Translations under genes and position numbers: made by a program
Shown here: in pieces, positions 62,351-64,000 of the stretch
How positions within the stretch are numbered: the stretch's first letter is position 1
Layout: each line of letters begins with the position of its first letter
DNA from: Lysobacterales bacterium
GTDB taxonomy: Bacteria > Pseudomonadota > Gammaproteobacteria > Xanthomonadales > Xanthomonadaceae
Direction: 5' to 3'
Length of the DNA stretch: 64,000 bases
NCBI GenBank assembly: GCA_014946745.1
Contig: JADCRD010000001.1
Location: 2,292,427 to 2,356,426 of the forward strand
The notes under the pieces: generated by a model
The model's database searches: none
What the model was told of the DNA's origin: nothing
What the model saw: only the letters and a program-made list of their open reading frames with translations

Positions 62351-64000
62351 CTACGCCGAGGGTTCGGCGGAGGCTGCAGGTTGAGCAGCCGCGCGCATCG
62401 CCTGGATCAGCGGCGCCAGCAGCGCGGCCAGCGCCTCGGCGTCCGCCGCAGCGCCCTGATGGAGCGCCGACTCGGCCTCCGCTGCGGCCGCACTGATCTC
62501 GGCGAATCCGAAGGTACCGGCCGAGCCCTTCAGCGAGTGCAGCCGAAGCAGCAAGCCATCGAGATCGGACACCGAGGCCGCCTGCTGCAGGGCCTCGCAT
62601 TCCTCAAGCAGCCGTCCGCCAAAGCGCGCGCGAATCTGCGCAATCGCGGCCTGCAGCGCTCGGGCTTCGGGAGCCTCGCGCGCTGCGGTTTCAGCGGTGG
62701 GTTCAGGCGAGTGCGCGTGGGCGCCGGGTACGAATTTCAGCAGCACCTCGTACAGCCGCGCGCGATCGATGGGCTTGGCCAGCATCGCGTTGAAGCCATG
62801 GTGGGTGTCCTCGCCTGCCTCCTGCGGGAGCACGTCGGCGCTCAGCGCCGCGATGGCGCCTGCATAGCCCGAAGCGCGAAGCTGCCGCATCGCGCTGTAG
62901 CCGTCCAGCACCGGCATGTGTTTGTCGAGCAGGATCAGATCGAACGTCTGGGCGCGGGCCCGCTCGACCGCTTCGGCGCCGTTCGCCGCCGTTTCGCATT
63001 GCACGCCGGTGGCGGACACGGTCTGGACGATGAGCTCTCGCAGGTCGGCGACGTCATCCACCACCAGCACCCGGCCGGCCAAGCGCGGAATGCGCAGCGC
63101 GTCTGGAGCGGTATCGGCGACCGCGGCCCGCGAGTCGATCCAGCTCTCCGCACCGGCCAGGGGCAGGTAGACCCGAAAGCAGCTGCCCTCGCCCAAGGCG
63201 CTTTCCACCTCCAGCGCGCCGCCTACGGCCTCCACCCACCGCTTGCTGATGAACAGTCCAAGCCCGGAGCCGCCGAATCTGCGGGTCACCGAAGCATCCG
63301 CCTGCTCGAAGGGCTTGAACAAACGATCGAGCTGCTCGCCGCTGATGCCGATGCCGGTATCCCTCACCTCGATCTGCAGGCGGCCCTCGCCCGCGGCGAG
63401 GCTGAGCCTGACCGCTCCGCGCTCGGTGAACTTGAGCGCGTTGCCCAGCAGGTTGATCAGCACCTGGCGCAGGCGCAGGGGGTCGGTGTCGATCATCGCG
63501 GGCAGCGGCCAGCGACACTCCAGATCTAGGCGGATTCCACGCTGCTCGGCTTCGGAAAGCAGCAGGCCATGCACCTCGTCGACCAAGGCGACGGGCGAGC
63601 TGGGCTCGAGCGACACCGACAGCTGACCGGCATCGATGCGCGCGGCATCGAGAACATCATTGACGATGCCGAGCAGATGCCGACCGTTGCGCACCACGAC
63701 CTGCAGCGCCTGCGCGATTCGTTCGCGGTCGCCGCGGCCGAGCATGGCCTGCTCGGCGAACCCGAGAATCGCGGTCAGCGGCGTGCGCAGCTCGTGACTC
63801 ATCTGCGACAGGAAGCGGGTCTTGGCCTCGGCAAGGCGCTCGGCGCGCGCCAAGGCCTCCGCGAGATCGGCGGTGCGCTGCTCGACCCGCGCCTCCAGCT
63901 CGCGGTTGAGCCGGGCCTGCGCATCGAGTGAGCGCCGAAGATCCTCGCTGAGGTCGCGAAGTCGTTGGACCATGACGTTGAAGTCATCCGCCAAGGACTC
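62351..64000 (-). CDS. Hybrid sensor histidine kinase with REC and Hpt domains (5' end outside window)
   Basis: The C-terminal 549 residues of a multidomain kinase; the N-terminus is beyond the right edge. The first residues (LADDFNVMVQRLRDL) look like the end of a HAMP domain, so a membrane sensor is expected upstream. Then come a coiled coil, HisKA with FLSQMSHELRTPL (phospho-His), the HATPase (DTGIGISGEQLDRLFKPFEQAD and GGSGLGL), a receiver with VVDDVADL and phospho-acceptor LLDKHMPVLDG, and a C-terminal Hpt with HSLKGSAGTFG. This His-Asp-His set is a BarA/Arc-like phosphorelay that needs a separate response regulator, not seen here. Confidence 0.93.
   Translation of the reverse strand, partial: ESLADDFNVMVQRLRDLSEDLRRSLDAQARLNRELEARVEQRTADLAEALARAERLAEAKTRFLSQMSHELRTPLTAILGFAEQAMLGRGDRERIAQALQVVVRNGRHLLGIVNDVLDAARIDAGQLSVSLEPSSPVALVDEVHGLLLSEAEQRGIRLDLECRWPLPAMIDTDPLRLRQVLINLLGNALKFTERGAVRLSLAAGEGRLQIEVRDTGIGISGEQLDRLFKPFEQADASVTRRFGGSGLGLFISKRWVEAVGGALEVESALGEGSCFRVYLPLAGAESWIDSRAAVADTAPDALRIPRLAGRVLVVDDVADLRELIVQTVSATGVQCETAANGAEAVERARAQTFDLILLDKHMPVLDGYSAMRQLRASGYAGAIAALSADVLPQEAGEDTHHGFNAMLAKPIDRARLYEVLLKFVPGAHAHSPEPTAETAAREAPEARALQAAIAQIRARFGGRLLEECEALQQAASVSDLDGLLLRLHSLKGSAGTFGFAEISAAAAEAESALHQGAAADAEALAALLAPLIQAMRAAAQPAASAEPSA

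Overview
The window is high-GC DNA from a gammaproteobacterium, most likely of the Xanthomonadales/Lysobacterales (Rhodanobacteraceae or Lysobacteraceae-like). This rests on the gene content (AmgK-MurU recycling, a TPR-tailed Ser/Thr kinase, many peptidases and peptide transporters, a PduO adenosyltransferase) and on dispersed repeat types that are common in that order. No rRNA, tRNA, CRISPR array, phage or transposase gene was seen. About 50 genes are supported. Almost all have strong G/C preference at third codon positions, which produces long antisense shadow frames; these were left out. The first gene (isoaspartyl dipeptidase) and the last (hybrid histidine kinase) run off the window.

Layout. 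1-7.4 kb: an IadA-like dipeptidase, a YfcC-family transporter, a palindromic repeat array, a TonB-dependent receptor, and a divergent exported cyanophycinase-like S51 peptidase. Together they look like an uptake and breakdown route for beta-aspartyl peptides or cyanophycin. 8-14.9 kb: Ser/Thr kinase with TPRs, alpha/beta hydrolase, M1 aminopeptidase, UbiE. 15.1-22.2 kb: anion transporter, GNAT, Rieske protein, then a plus-strand operon of a BtuM-like membrane protein, cobalamin adenosyltransferase, HDAC-family deacetylase, AmgK, MurU and MscL. 22.2-34.6 kb: M28 peptidase, a lipocalin-like DUF1579-type protein, an aminotransferase, an H-NOX sensor next to a PAS-GGDEF-EAL protein, enoyl-CoA hydratase, NadC, GlnS, a lipoprotein, a deaminase and RlmM. 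34.9-47.5 kb: a zinc-binding-domain chemoreceptor and a run of transporters (PutP, MFSD1-like MFS, a second YfcC, POT, a CbiM-like permease, AbgT). 47.5-52.6 kb: KynA, divergent from a three-gene 2-oxoacid dehydrogenase operon (E1 alpha, E1 beta, E2). 52.9-64 kb: a gluzincin-type peptidase, pyruvate kinase, dienelactone hydrolase, HIT protein, PxpB-PxpC, a second chemoreceptor paralogous to the first, and a hybrid sensor kinase with REC and Hpt domains.

The overall theme is peptide and amino-acid nutrition: secreted peptidases (S51, M1, M28, gluzincin), several peptide or peptide-like transporters, dipeptide and 5-oxoproline hydrolysis, proline uptake, tryptophan and branched-chain oxoacid catabolism, with chemoreceptors alongside. 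Structured non-coding repeats are frequent. They include a 150-bp multi-hairpin element present twice with compensatory base changes, a tandem 148-bp palindromic array, an inverted-repeat-bounded 185-bp element, CCCCTCTCCC hairpin repeats (one of them inside the E2 coding sequence), and heptamer arrays lying just after stop codons.
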